The notes beneath the pieces are model-generated. The model was not told the DNA's origin. It did no database searches and saw only the letters and a program-made list of their open reading frames with translations. 64,000 bases of DNA from Winogradskyella sp. PC-19 (GTDB lineage: Bacteria > Bacteroidota > Bacteroidia > Flavobacteriales > Flavobacteriaceae): assembly GCF_002163855.1 (NCBI RefSeq), contig NZ_CP019332.1, positions 223,213 to 287,212 on the forward strand. The letters are read 5' to 3'. Positions 42,912-52,426 of this stretch are shown here, piece by piece (within the stretch, counting starts at the first letter, position 1; every line of letters starts with the position of its first letter). Both the position numbers and the translations under genes were made by a program.

Positions 42912-45434
42912 TTAGTCGTTTAGTTTTTTATTAGCTACGGTTTCTTTTCCGGCAGAAAGCATATTAGCAAACAAACGATAAGCGCCAGAAACTCCTGCTG
43001 GAAATTCTCTAAAAAAGCTTAAACCTGTATACATGTAATTACCTTTACCGTATTTGGCTATCAACAAACTTCCGTTTTTTGGAGATTCTCCTTTGTCATT
43101 TGAAGAGAAAAGAGGAGTAAACTCTTCTGACCATTTATTAGGAAAGTATAAACCACGTTCTTGTACCCAACCATCAAAGTCATTTTCGGTAATTTTATTC
43201 GGAAAATTTAAGAGTGGATGATTTGGCTTAAGTATTGTCATCTCTGCATTTTCATCTGTTACACGGTCACGAGATAGTGTTAATGGGTAAGGTGCAATTT
43301 TATCTACTTTCAGTCGTCTGCTTGTGTTATACTGTACAATCATATTTCCACCATACTTCACATAATCCAAAAGAAATCTTTGTTTAAACTTTAATTCATC
43401 TAATATATTGTATGCTCTGATACCAACAACAATAGCATCAAATTCACTTAAATTATCTGCAGAAATATTTTCAGGTTGTATGATGGTTACATTATAACCT
43501 ATTTGTCTTAAACTTTCAGGAACAACGTCACCAGCACCTTCAATATAACCTATGTTATTTCCACGTTTTTGAATATCCAAGCGTACCAATTTACTTTCGC
43601 TAGGTAAATAAACAGTTTGATAAGGAATGTGGTTATAATCAATTTCTACAAGTTCTCTAGTATAGAATTTACCATCTAAATTTACCATTGGCGTAATAAA
43701 TCCTTCACTTTGATTTTTTGGAGGTATAACAGTAAAAACTAATGTTTGCGCGTCACCTTTGTTCTCTATTTTTATTTTTTGTTTTTCTGGATAAACACTC
43801 CAATCGTTAGGATATGCCATTTGCACGAAACCTTCTACATTGTTTTTACCTGCTTTTACTACAACTTCAATTTCTTTTTGTTGGTCATTTTCGAATATAA
43901 ATACCTTATCTCGCAAGCTAGCCGATACTGGAGGCACGATTTCAAATGGACGATATAACTCGCCTTTATCTGGCTTTGAGTATCGATAAACAACTGGTTT
44001 TGTAATTGGAATTAATACGTTTTCAATATTTAGATTGAAAGTTACATTTACAGCTCGTGGTGTTTCAGGCTTTCCAATAAGTGTTTGGTCTTCGACATTG
44101 TACATGCCTAAAGTTCCTTTTTTATTTAACCAATACGCATTTGTATAATCTACATCGCTAGGAATAGTTATACCTTCTTCTAAATTAATGCGATTATTCG
44201 AAGTTAGTTTGATGTTTTTCGAAACAGCATTCTCTAACGAAGTCATTTTGTAGGATAATAATTCGATATTGGTTTGACTACGATTTAAAGCTTCAATTCT
44301 AAGATTTACAGCTTCATTCTTAGTTGCAGTTGGGCTTGAAGCCGAAACTTCTAAGTATAAGCCAGCACAAGCTTCAATGATGTTAATTAACTCTTTAGAC
44401 TTAATAGTTTTCCAATGTTCATCTTCAACATTTTGTAACATTTGATAGGATTTTACCAATTCAGGAATATGCACAGAAGGATTTGAAAAATTAAAATTTT
44501 CTTCAACAGCTTTTAAAACATCTCCAATGGCTTTTCCACCTTTAATTCTATTCCAAGTAATATCAATTCCTGCGAAGGGATTTTCCCCGTCAAGAGGTTT
44601 CCCTTTTAAAAACTCAATATACTCTTGCTGAGTGCCACGAGACGTCATACGTCCAAATCCTTGACATAAATGCTGACTACTAGCAATTGATGCTAATTCG
44701 TTATTTGATAGTCCTTTGAGCGGATAATAAACACCTATATCAAAGTTGAGCATGTTACTTTTGTCAATTTTATCAAAAGCATCTTGACTGCCATAACGCC
44801 ACCAAGAAGTGTTATAAAAAATACGTTGAGGTTGCCAAGTTTCGGTATGTTTAAGTTGGGAACTATATTTAGTAGCATCGTTAACTAAGTCAAAGGCTTC
44901 GAGGCTTAACATTGCAGAACTTGTATGATGACCGTGAGTTCTGCCTGCACGTCTGTGGTCAAAGCGGTTAATGATAATATCTGGTTTAAACTGACGAATA
45001 TTCCAAACGACATCGGCCAATACTTCGTCTTTGTTCCAAATACTTAATGTTTCGTCAGGGTGTTTTGAGTAGCCAAAATCATTAGCTCTAGTAAAACGTT
45101 GCTCACCTCCATCAACACCGCGAGCTGCCAACAATTCTTGTGTTCTCATTATACCTAATAGCTCTCTAATTTCTGGACCAATGAGATTTTGTCCACCATC
45201 ACCTCGTGTTAAGGATAAATATGCTGTACGTGCTTTGACTTCATTTGACATGTATGAAATAAGACGTGTATTTTCGTCATCTGGATGCGCTGCCACATAA
45301 AGTACAGATGCTAAAACATTGAGTTTTTGAATAGACTCTAATATTTCTGAAGAATTAAGTTTTTTTGGTTGTTGTGCATTTACTGCGAAAACAGTAGTTA
45401 TAAGTAGTAAAACAGATAGTTTTATACGATACAT
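42912..45434 (-). CDS. PIG-L (LmbE-like) deacetylase, large secreted form
   Basis: 840 residues. Signal peptide ends about VNAQ (residue 21). The PIG-L domain follows directly: VAAHPDDENTRL holds the zinc AHPDDE motif and RFDHRRAGRTHGHHTSS the second His site. The remaining 550 residues are beta-sandwich domains and a C-terminal glutamine-amidotransferase-like fold (FDAIVVGIRAYN, GNMIVQYNTS). It probably deacetylates an N-acetyl sugar in the periplasm; the substrate is not known. Confidence 0.88.
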   Translation of the reverse strand: MYRIKLSVLLLITTVFAVNAQQPKKLNSSEILESIQKLNVLASVLYVAAHPDDENTRLISYMSNEVKARTAYLSLTRGDGGQNLIGPEIRELLGIMRTQELLAARGVDGGEQRFTRANDFGYSKHPDETLSIWNKDEVLADVVWNIRQFKPDIIINRFDHRRAGRTHGHHTSSAMLSLEAFDLVNDATKYSSQLKHTETWQPQRIFYNTSWWRYGSQDAFDKIDKSNMLNFDIGVYYPLKGLSNNELASIASSQHLCQGFGRMTSRGTQQEYIEFLKGKPLDGENPFAGIDITWNRIKGGKAIGDVLKAVEENFNFSNPSVHIPELVKSYQMLQNVEDEHWKTIKSKELINIIEACAGLYLEVSASSPTATKNEAVNLRIEALNRSQTNIELLSYKMTSLENAVSKNIKLTSNNRINLEEGITIPSDVDYTNAYWLNKKGTLGMYNVEDQTLIGKPETPRAVNVTFNLNIENVLIPITKPVVYRYSKPDKGELYRPFEIVPPVSASLRDKVFIFENDQQKEIEVVVKAGKNNVEGFVQMAYPNDWSVYPEKQKIKIENKGDAQTLVFTVIPPKNQSEGFITPMVNLDGKFYTRELVEIDYNHIPYQTVYLPSESKLVRLDIQKRGNNIGYIEGAGDVVPESLRQIGYNVTIIQPENISADNLSEFDAIVVGIRAYNILDELKFKQRFLLDYVKYGGNMIVQYNTSRRLKVDKIAPYPLTLSRDRVTDENAEMTILKPNHPLLNFPNKITENDFDGWVQERGLYFPNKWSEEFTPLFSSNDKGESPKNGSLLIAKYGKGNYMYTGLSFFREFPAGVSGAYRLFANMLSAGKETVANKKLND

Positions 45435-45457
45435 ATTAAGTATAGTTAGTTATCTTT

Positions 45458-45465
45458 CAAAGTTA
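45458..45465 (-). promoter_or_regulatory. Minus-7 box for the PIG-L gene
   Basis: TAACTTTG on the minus strand matches TAnnTTTG, 24 bases before the ATG. No clear minus-33 box was seen. Confidence 0.4.
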
Positions 45466-45590
45466 AAAAAGTAAATAGGGCAGCTATGTGATTTTTGATT
45501 TATTTAACGGTTGTAAGAATTGTATTTGTTTTCTTGAATTCTGTTTAGTGGATATGTGTTTTGTCAATTTTTAACTCAAAGATTTGCACC

Positions 45591-46667
45591 TTAAAGCCAC
45601 TTTTTCTTTTTGAAGAAAAATAAAAGTAATACAAACATGAGTAGCATAACACCTATGAGTACAAAATAACCATACTTATATTGCAGCTCAGGTATGTATT
45701 CAAAATTCATCCCATATATACCAGCCAAAAAAGTTAAGGGTATAAAAATAGTAGAGATAATAGTCAATACTTTCATGACCTCATTCATTCTATTACTAAT
45801 GGTTGTCATATACATATCCATGAGACTCCAAATCATTTCACGATAAATGTCTATGTTTTCTGAAACTTGAATTAAATGGTCATAAATATCTCTGTAGTAG
45901 GTAATTGTACGCGTGTTGATAAGTTGGTGTTCTCCTTTTTCAATACGATTTATAATTTCGCGAAGAGGAAATATAGCACGTCTAACTTTAAGTATTTCTC
46001 GTTTTAGTTGTTGTACTTCGATATTTAAGCCTTCTCTTGATGTACCAGCAAAAAGCTCAGTTTCTAAGTCTTCAATTTTATTACCCAAAGTTTCTATGAT
46101 GCTAAAGTAATTGTCTACTACAGCATCTATCAAAGTGTACATCAAGTAATCAGATTTTAATCCTCGAATTCGCCCTTTGTTTTGACGTAATCTGTTGCGG
46201 ATGGTATCGAACACATCTCCTTCGGCTTCTTGAAATGATAACACGTAATTTTCACCTAATACCAAGCTAACTTGTTCGATGACAATTTTTTCGTTTTTAT
46301 CATAGTAGAGCATTTTTAAGACTACAAAAATATAATCATCATACTCGTCAATTTTTGGGCGTTGGCTAGTATTAACAATATGTTCTAAGACCAAAGGATG
46401 TAGTCCATATTGGTCTCCAATACCAGCAATTTCTTTTGTGTAATTAAGGCCATTAATATTTATCCAAGTAACAGATTTTGTATCTTTATAACCTGCAGCT
46501 GCTTCAATATTATCTAAAATAACTTCTTCTACATTTTGCTTGGTGTAATCAAAAGAGTGGATATGCAGACTCTCTTTAGATTTTTCACCAGTGTACACCA
46601 TTGTACCTGGTACTTTACCAATGTGCTTTTTTGAATTTTGAGTTCTTTCTTTACGCTTTTTAATCAT
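45591..46667 (-). CDS. corA: CorA-family magnesium/cobalt transporter
   Basis: 358 residues. A cytosolic alpha/beta N-terminal domain, a long helix, and two C-terminal membrane segments with the YGMNF signature (GIYGMNFEYIPEL) and a basic end KKKKWL. It forms a pentameric Mg2+ channel in the inner membrane. It starts at the last base of the mechanosensitive channel gene, so the two are probably co-transcribed. Confidence 0.93.
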   Translation of the reverse strand: MIKKRKERTQNSKKHIGKVPGTMVYTGEKSKESLHIHSFDYTKQNVEEVILDNIEAAAGYKDTKSVTWININGLNYTKEIAGIGDQYGLHPLVLEHIVNTSQRPKIDEYDDYIFVVLKMLYYDKNEKIVIEQVSLVLGENYVLSFQEAEGDVFDTIRNRLRQNKGRIRGLKSDYLMYTLIDAVVDNYFSIIETLGNKIEDLETELFAGTSREGLNIEVQQLKREILKVRRAIFPLREIINRIEKGEHQLINTRTITYYRDIYDHLIQVSENIDIYREMIWSLMDMYMTTISNRMNEVMKVLTIISTIFIPLTFLAGIYGMNFEYIPELQYKYGYFVLIGVMLLMFVLLLFFFKKKKWL

Positions 46668-47194
46668 TATAAAGTTTCGTCGAGTGCATCTTTCTGAATT
46701 AAAGTTACAGCTTTTTGTAGAATTAAATTATTCGGATAGGTTACTAAATCACCATTGTCCTCTCGTAGAATTAGCTGAAAAGCTCTAATATCTTCAATAA
46801 TGGCTTCTATTGGGTAATCTTTATCATGGATTTTTATTTTATCACCGACCTTATATGGAAATGAGAAAAACATGATTACACCAGACGTGACGTTACTAAG
46901 GATTGACCAAATAGCAAACAGAGCTATACCAATAACTGCAAATACTGATGAAAATACCAAAGAAATATCATCTGTATCAGCACCTAGAATAAAAGCCTCT
47001 ATTAAAAAACCAATTAAGAAGATTGTTACTGTTACATAACGTCCGATAAGATTAGCACGCACTTCTGAAGTACCACTTCGTTTACCAATTTTTTTGACAG
47101 TCAAAACTATGATTGCTCTGATGATTAGCAGAATAACCAATAGTATCGCAGAATATATAATTTCAGATTGATACGTTTTGTAAAAAGTATACAT
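46667..47194 (-). CDS. Small-conductance mechanosensitive channel domain protein
   Basis: 175 residues from the ATG at 47194; a TTG at 47218 is rejected because it overlaps a minus-7 promoter box. Three membrane segments precede a short MscS beta domain (SNVTSGVIMFFSFPYKVGDKIKIHDKDYPIEAIIEDI motif area). It lacks the large C-terminal cage of E. coli MscS. It probably relieves osmotic pressure or tunes ion flow beside CorA. Confidence 0.85.
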   Translation of the reverse strand: MYTFYKTYQSEIIYSAILLVILLIIRAIIVLTVKKIGKRSGTSEVRANLIGRYVTVTIFLIGFLIEAFILGADTDDISLVFSSVFAVIGIALFAIWSILSNVTSGVIMFFSFPYKVGDKIKIHDKDYPIEAIIEDIRAFQLILREDNGDLVTYPNNLILQKAVTLIQKDALDETL

Positions 47195-47215
47195 TTCTAA
47201 ACTAATTTGTTTTAA

Positions 47216-47223
47216 CAAATATA
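47216..47223 (-). promoter_or_regulatory. Minus-7 box for the mscS-corA pair
   Basis: TATATTTG on the minus strand, an exact TAnnTTTG match, 21 bases before the ATG at 47194. A TTG about 24 bases upstream may be the minus-33 element. Confidence 0.5.
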
Positions 47224-47241
47224 GTTTAGATTTTAAGAAGA

Positions 47242-48165
47242 TTATTGCAATCCAAGAGTTTCTCTTAGGACTTCATCTGTGTTATAGTTTTTTCCCCAAT
47301 ATGCAGATTTAATAGTTTTAATCTTAGTTGCTTTGGTTGTTAGCATTTTTGCGTTTTGACCATAACCATCTGGATAGGTTTCTTCCCAACCTGTAATATC
47401 ATACGGGAAGGTTTCAGTAAAATTAATGGTCAACGTTCTGTCTAAGTTTGGGTAATATATGCTGTATGTTTCATTGTCTAATTTAGCATTTGCTTTAAGA
47501 GCCTTAAACTTTACATGTTTTAATCTTAAAAACTCTAATGACGGAAGCACATTGATATTACCAGTTGGTAACGATTTTGGATTAATACGTAGTTGTGTCC
47601 AAATTTGATTCTCTGTAATTACTTTGTCAAGGGTTAAATTTTGGTCCGCTTCGGACTGAAAGTAGGAATGTGACATTATCTCAAAATCATCTCGATTGTT
47701 GAGTTGGGCATACACATGACCACACCATTCCTGTATAGAAGCAGAAACTTTCAAAGCATGTTTATTATTGGAAACTGGATAGAACGTACTTTGCATTACA
47801 GAATATGGATAAATTCCTGTGTTGAAATTTTTGGTGGCATTCAGTTTTAAAACTGGTATATTGTCTTTACTATAATTATCAGCTTTGACCTGTACATCTG
47901 GTAAAAAATCTTCTGTTACAAATACCAGAACGGCATTGCCATCTCGCATTTCTCCATAACGTGCTTGTTCCAATTTATAAGAAGAAATCTCTGCTTCACC
48001 AGCATACCAATAGTTTCTAAAGTCTTTAGATAATTTTTGAGCTGGTTTTGTATTTTCTGTTTTTATTTTTGCTTCCGCAATTTCTTTTGAAGTAGCTTTT
48101 TTGTCTTCATTATTACACGAAAATAGGAGTGAGCTTACTAAAATTGAATAAACGATACGTTTCAT
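47242..48165 (-). CDS. Lipoprotein, function unknown
   Basis: 307 residues with lipobox LLFSC (Cys at residue 17). The mature part has NYWYAGEAEISSYKLEQARYG at the start and ASIQEWCGHVYAQL in the middle. Homologs in flavobacteria are often mislabelled septum formation inhibitor Maf because the neighbour is maf; nothing in this sequence supports that name. It is probably an outer-membrane or periplasmic lipoprotein. Confidence 0.75.
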   Translation of the reverse strand: MKRIVYSILVSSLLFSCNNEDKKATSKEIAEAKIKTENTKPAQKLSKDFRNYWYAGEAEISSYKLEQARYGEMRDGNAVLVFVTEDFLPDVQVKADNYSKDNIPVLKLNATKNFNTGIYPYSVMQSTFYPVSNNKHALKVSASIQEWCGHVYAQLNNRDDFEIMSHSYFQSEADQNLTLDKVITENQIWTQLRINPKSLPTGNINVLPSLEFLRLKHVKFKALKANAKLDNETYSIYYPNLDRTLTINFTETFPYDITGWEETYPDGYGQNAKMLTTKATKIKTIKSAYWGKNYNTDEVLRETLGLQ

Positions 48166-48180
48166 AATTCTGCTTTTTAC

Positions 48181-48188
48181 AAAATTAC
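48181..48188 (-). promoter_or_regulatory. Possible minus-7 box for the lipoprotein gene
   Basis: TAATTTTG on the minus strand matches TAnnTTTG, 15 bases before the ATG and just after the maf stop codon. Confidence 0.35.
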
Positions 48189-48192
48189 GATG

Positions 48193-48786
48193 CTAACTTT
48201 CCTTAGCAATAGCATTTAACGTTTCGTAAAGTAAATGGGTAGGCAAACCTACAACATTGTTATATGAGCCTTGGATATTAGTTATTCCGATGGCACCAAT
48301 CCATTCTTGGATACCATAAGCGCCAGCCTTATCAAAAGGTTTGAAGTTATTGACATAGTACCAGATTTCGTCATCTGTCAAAGCTTTGAAAGTAACCTTA
48401 GTCGTTGTATTGACTATTTTTTGTTGCTTTTGCATTGTAAAACATACTGAAGAAACAACATCATGAGTAGCATTACTCATAGACTTAATCATTTCAAAGG
48501 CATGTTGTGCATTTTTTGGTTTTCCTAAGGCTTTGTTGTTATGCCAGACAATAGTATCGCTTGTTACTAAAATGGTATTTGATTTTATATCCGATTGAAA
48601 AGGTTTTGCCTTTAATTTTGAAAGATAATCTGTAATAGCTTCTCGTTGAAGTACTTCTGGGTAAATTTCCTCAACAGGTTTTAAAATAACTTCGAATTCT
48701 AAATTTAAAGATTTGAAAAAAGCATGGCGTCTAGGTGAACCTGATGCTAAAATTATATGGTAATCTTTTAGAGTTTCTTTCAGCAT
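48193..48786 (-). CDS. maf: Maf-family nucleotide pyrophosphatase
   Basis: 197 residues. LASGSPRRHAFFKSL is the Maf signature and DTIVWHNNKALGKP carries the catalytic acidic site. Maf proteins hydrolyse non-canonical nucleoside triphosphates such as dTTP/UTP analogues and were linked to septum control. It overlaps the UbiA-family gene by one base. Confidence 0.93.
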   Translation of the reverse strand: MLKETLKDYHIILASGSPRRHAFFKSLNLEFEVILKPVEEIYPEVLQREAITDYLSKLKAKPFQSDIKSNTILVTSDTIVWHNNKALGKPKNAQHAFEMIKSMSNATHDVVSSVCFTMQKQQKIVNTTTKVTFKALTDDEIWYYVNNFKPFDKAGAYGIQEWIGAIGITNIQGSYNNVVGLPTHLLYETLNAIAKES

Positions 48787-49715
48787 TATTTAAGTAAAAT
48801 AAATTGAAACAACAACAGCGATAAAACACCTGTGAGCATAACTATTTTTAAAATAGTACTAATAAGTTTATAGTCATTTTTGTCCTTTGCTGTATATAAT
48901 TTAATAGTTGTAAATATTAAAGGTGCAATAATCAAAAGCAAAACATAACCCATAGCAAGTGGTTGTTTGTAAAGATTATTAGACATGTAAAAGACAATAA
49001 CCATCAACGGAATCAAGGATAGTATAAACGTCAATTTTGTAGCACGATGTCGTCCTAATAAGATTGGTAAACTTTTAATTCCCATTTTGTGGTCACCATC
49101 AATATCTTCAATATCCTTAACAATTTCTCTTAATAAACTGAGCATAAAAGCAAAAATGGCATAATCTTTAATTAAGTCAAAAAAGAAAAGCTGTGTAGAT
49201 TGATTAGCTTTTGTAACCATTGGTGTTAAATCAAAAAGTCCAACTAGTAGAATGCTTAAACTAACGAGTGCAGCTACAGTGATATTACCTATAAGCGTTA
49301 TGCTTTTTAAGTAAGTTGAATAAACATACAATAGCGCAGAAGCTAGGACAAAAATCATAAAAAATGACGGTTTTCCAATTCCTGTAGATAGCAAATAACC
49401 AAAAAGTACACCTAAGATGTTTATCCCAATAAAAAGATAAGTAGTGGTTTTTTCTGAAAAGTATTTACCAATGATTATAGCTTCAGGCTTATTAATTTTA
49501 TCGGCCTCAACATCTTCTATGTCATTAATTATATATCCAGCTGCAGCAATGCAAACAGTGGCAATCACTAGATAAGCAAAGCCCATAGTTGTTAACGCTG
49601 TACTTATACCATAGTTTTCTCTTAAAGGTTCGAGAAGTGCATATTTGACTAAAACTTGAGTCAAAATTAAAAGCAGAAGATTTTTCCACCTAATGAGTTT
49701 AAAAAAGTGAATCAT
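48786..49715 (-). CDS. UbiA-family prenyltransferase (GGGP-type)
   Basis: 309 residues, about nine membrane segments. The Asp-rich motifs NDIEDVEADKINKPE and VKDIEDIDGDHKMG bind prenyl diphosphate through Mg2+. In Bacteroidota this protein is usually annotated as geranylgeranylglycerol-phosphate geranylgeranyltransferase. Menaquinone-type activity cannot be excluded from sequence. Confidence 0.85.
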   Translation of the reverse strand: MIHFFKLIRWKNLLLLILTQVLVKYALLEPLRENYGISTALTTMGFAYLVIATVCIAAAGYIINDIEDVEADKINKPEAIIIGKYFSEKTTTYLFIGINILGVLFGYLLSTGIGKPSFFMIFVLASALLYVYSTYLKSITLIGNITVAALVSLSILLVGLFDLTPMVTKANQSTQLFFFDLIKDYAIFAFMLSLLREIVKDIEDIDGDHKMGIKSLPILLGRHRATKLTFILSLIPLMVIVFYMSNNLYKQPLAMGYVLLLIIAPLIFTTIKLYTAKDKNDYKLISTILKIVMLTGVLSLLLFQFILLK

Positions 49716-49720
49716 AATTA

Positions 49721-50032
49721 TTAACGGGACATAATTTGGCTGATGAGGTGAAACACACCAAATGAAAGGAGTAAAAACAATAATACTGAAACAATAGAAG
49801 TTCTTATGTTTACTTTTCTTTCTTGAATTCTTATTTTTTCTTTGATTTTTTGTTTGTCATTTTTACTTAAATCCTTGTGTAAGAATTCCATTTTGTAATG
49901 CAAATGGGCTTCAAGGTCTAGTTTTTCTTTATATTTTGAAAAAGGCTTTTTAGAACTCTGATTAAATACACCTTGACTATTACCAAAGCCTATATATCCA
50001 AAACCAGTACTATGTCTTCTTCCTCTTGACAT
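49721..50032 (-). CDS. Small protein with C-terminal membrane segment
   Basis: 103 residues from the ATG at 50032 (MSRGRRHSTGFGYIGFGNSQ). A longer frame to 50152 overlaps the KdsC-like gene and is rejected. It has a charged coiled-coil middle (LHKDLSKNDKQKIKEKIRIQ) and one membrane segment at the C-terminus. It is conserved in position beside kdsC-like genes in flavobacteria as far as I recall; the function is unknown. Confidence 0.72.
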   Translation of the reverse strand: MSRGRRHSTGFGYIGFGNSQGVFNQSSKKPFSKYKEKLDLEAHLHYKMEFLHKDLSKNDKQKIKEKIRIQERKVNIRTSIVSVLLFLLLSFGVFHLISQIMSR

Positions 50033-50033
50033 T

Positions 50034-50564
50034 TTAATCGTATTTAGCATTAAAATTACCATTCCATTTACCCTGAACTTTAAGTACTTGTTCGATAACA
50101 TCTCGGACAGCACCTTTACCACCGTTTTTATGAGAAATATACTTTGAAACACTTTTTATCTCTTGTACAGCATCTTGAGGGCAACAAGGTAACGCTACTA
50201 TTTTCATGACTGGAAAATCGGGTATATCATCTCCCATGTATAAGGTTTGGTTTTGTGTTATTCCTCTTTTGCTAAAGTAGTCGTTTAGTTGCTCGATTTT
50301 ATTGTGCGCACCCAAATAAATATCTTTTATACCTAAGCCACTCAGTCTTTTACGAACACCTTCGTTAGAACCGCCAGATATAATACATACATTATAGCCA
50401 GCATCTATTGCGGTTTTTAGAGCAAAACCGTCTTTTATATTCATGGTTCTTAGCATTTCGCCATCAGTAGTTACAGTAACCGAACCGTCTGTTAACACAC
50501 CATCCACGTCAAAAATAAAAGTAGTGATATCGTTTAGGTATTCTTTGTAGCTTTTATTATCCAT
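50034..50564 (-). CDS. KdsC-like HAD phosphatase
   Basis: 176 residues. The HAD nucleophile motif is FIFDVDGVLTDGS; CIISGGSNEG and YMGDDIPDFPVM complete the active site. Without a cap domain it resembles KdsC (KDO-8-phosphate phosphatase) of lipopolysaccharide synthesis. It overlaps the DUF2520 gene by 8 bases. Confidence 0.9.
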   Translation of the reverse strand: MDNKSYKEYLNDITTFIFDVDGVLTDGSVTVTTDGEMLRTMNIKDGFALKTAIDAGYNVCIISGGSNEGVRKRLSGLGIKDIYLGAHNKIEQLNDYFSKRGITQNQTLYMGDDIPDFPVMKIVALPCCPQDAVQEIKSVSKYISHKNGGKGAVRDVIEQVLKVQGKWNGNFNAKYD

Positions 50565-51354
50565 TATTTTTTTTGCGTTTTATGTCAAAGCGGTACTTAA
50601 TACCATGAGTTTTTTGAATTGATTTGGTCATCAATTTATAAATTTCTTGGTGTTCTTCGTTATCAATAAGTTTCAAATGTTTTTTTAAAGTCTTTTTATC
50701 GTTGCGTTTAGCTGGTCCAGTCTGCGCCAAATATGGTGACATGTCTTGTACCTTATTAGCGGTTTCCAAAATCAAAGGCTTTAATAAATCAAATTCAATA
50801 TTTTCCTTATCACTTATTTCGTGAGCGATGCGGTACATTTGATTTGTAAAGTTATTAATAAAAACTGCCGCAACATGAAGCGTTTTACGTTGTTCTGTTG
50901 TGACTTTAAAAAATTTACTTCCTAGTGAATTTGCTAAATCTTTTAGCATTTGCATCTTGGATTTATCTTCAGTCTCAATACAAAAAGGAACTTTTGAGAA
51001 ATCTATATCTGCATCTTTTGAGAAACTTTGTAATGGGTAAAAAACACCACGTTTATTTTTCTTTTCCAAATCGTACATGCTTACAGTACCAGAAGTGTGA
51101 ACAATAAAACGGTTTTCGAAGGGTAGTGCTTCAGAAAGATTCGAAATAGCATCATCACTTACAGCCAAAATATAAATATCTGCTTCTTTTAGTTGCGATA
51201 AATCATCGATAACTTCAGTTTCATTTTTAAAACTTTTTATAGTCTCGTATGAACGATTATACCATTGAGAAACATTGATATTTTTTGAAGCTGAAAAGCC
51301 TTTATATAAGTGAGAAGCTACATTGCCAGCTCCGAGTAATACAACTGAAATCAT
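50557..51354 (-). CDS. DUF2520 Rossmann-like protein
   Basis: 265 residues. N-terminal Rossmann domain (VVLLGAGNVASHLYKGF) and C-terminal DUF2520 helical domain (HVAAVFINNFTNQMYRIAHE, LIDNEEHQEIYKLMTKSI). It is related to F420-dependent NADP oxidoreductases and ketopantoate reductases; the substrate is unknown. First gene of the minus-strand run toward maf. Confidence 0.88.
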   Translation of the reverse strand: MISVVLLGAGNVASHLYKGFSASKNINVSQWYNRSYETIKSFKNETEVIDDLSQLKEADIYILAVSDDAISNLSEALPFENRFIVHTSGTVSMYDLEKKNKRGVFYPLQSFSKDADIDFSKVPFCIETEDKSKMQMLKDLANSLGSKFFKVTTEQRKTLHVAAVFINNFTNQMYRIAHEISDKENIEFDLLKPLILETANKVQDMSPYLAQTGPAKRNDKKTLKKHLKLIDNEEHQEIYKLMTKSIQKTHGIKYRFDIKRKKNNG

Positions 51355-51436
51355 GATGCTAAAATACTAAGAAATATAGCGCTACAAAAATCAGATTAAT
51401 CACAATATATTAAAATTATCATCTAACTTTAGTCAC

Positions 51437-51826
51437 ATGGAAAAGTCGGATATCAAAACACGAGAAGATATACATTTGCTAGTGTCTTCATTTTATAAAA
51501 AAGTTAGAAAAGACCATGTCTTAGGTCCTTTTTTTAATGATACCATTAAAGATTGGGATGCACATTTTGAACATTTGACTACATTTTGGGAATCTAGTTT
51601 ATTTTTAAAAACAAAATTTAATGGAAACCCATTAGAAGCTCATGTAAAAGTCGATGCAGACAATAACAATAGTATTACCGAATTGCATTTTGGATTGTGG
51701 TTAAACTTGTGGTTTCAGACTATTGATGAATTATTTAAAGGCGATTACGCCGAAAACGCTAAACGACGTGCACGTAAAATGGGAACTTTTCTGTATTTAA
51801 AAATATTTGAAGCACGTCATAGCTGA
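51437..51826 (+). CDS. Group III truncated hemoglobin
   Basis: 129 residues. LVSSFYKKVRKDHVLGPFFND, then FEHLTTFWESSLF and GNPLEAHVKVD (with the probable heme-ligand His) match group III truncated globins. It binds O2 or NO and may detoxify NO or peroxide. Confidence 0.9.
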   Translation: MEKSDIKTREDIHLLVSSFYKKVRKDHVLGPFFNDTIKDWDAHFEHLTTFWESSLFLKTKFNGNPLEAHVKVDADNNNSITELHFGLWLNLWFQTIDELFKGDYAENAKRRARKMGTFLYLKIFEARHS

Positions 51827-51877
51827 TTTTTACAGGCATTCTTTTATTTTGTAGGCTTATAACTAAAAGACAATAAG

Positions 51878-52327
51878 ATGAAACTACTAAAAGAATTTAA
51901 AGAATTTGCAGTTAAAGGAAATATGATGGATATGGCTATAGGTATCATTATTGGAGCAGCTTTCAATAAAGTTATAGATGTATTGGCCAAACAAGTCTTA
52001 TTACCGCCACTTTCACTGTTATCTGATGGTTCAAATTTCGAATCTCAAAAATTAGTACTTCGGGATGAGGTTTTGGGCGCTGATGGAAATGCCATTATCA
52101 CAGAAGTAGCTGTTGCTTATGGTCAACTTTTAGAAGTGTTTTTGGACTTTATAATTATTGGATTTACCGTTTTTATTGTTGTAAAATTTATGAATAGACT
52201 AAAACGTAAAGCTCAAGACACCAAGGATGTAACCGTTGTAACCCCTAAAGATATTGAGTTGTTGTCCAATTTAAATGAATTAATGGAGGAACAAAATGCG
52301 CTTTTAAGAGCTCAGAAATCTTCATAA
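51878..52327 (+). CDS. mscL: Large-conductance mechanosensitive channel
   Basis: 149 residues. MKLLKEFKEFAVKGNMMDMAIGIIIGAAF is the N-terminal MscL signature (shown in part), with a second membrane segment near residues 85-105 and a C-terminal helix. It opens at high membrane tension to release solutes on osmotic downshock. Confidence 0.95.
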   Translation: MKLLKEFKEFAVKGNMMDMAIGIIIGAAFNKVIDVLAKQVLLPPLSLLSDGSNFESQKLVLRDEVLGADGNAIITEVAVAYGQLLEVFLDFIIIGFTVFIVVKFMNRLKRKAQDTKDVTVVTPKDIELLSNLNELMEEQNALLRAQKSS

Positions 52328-52391
52328 TTTTTGAAAGAATTTTAACAACTTTTAGTAATAATTTATGGTGATAAAAATCCCTTAAAAGCAT

Positions 52392-52399
52392 TATCTTTG
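52392..52399 (+). promoter_or_regulatory. Minus-7 box for ccsBA
   Basis: TATCTTTG, a classical flavobacterial minus-7 sequence, 28 bases before the ATG at 52427. Confidence 0.55.
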
Positions 52400-52426
52400 C
52401 AGGAGCTTAAAAATAAGCCATTCGCT

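Noticed and set aside
47242-48165. Septum formation inhibitor Maf
   Set aside because: The true Maf motif is in the next gene (48193-48786); this one is a lipoprotein without the ASGSPRR motif.
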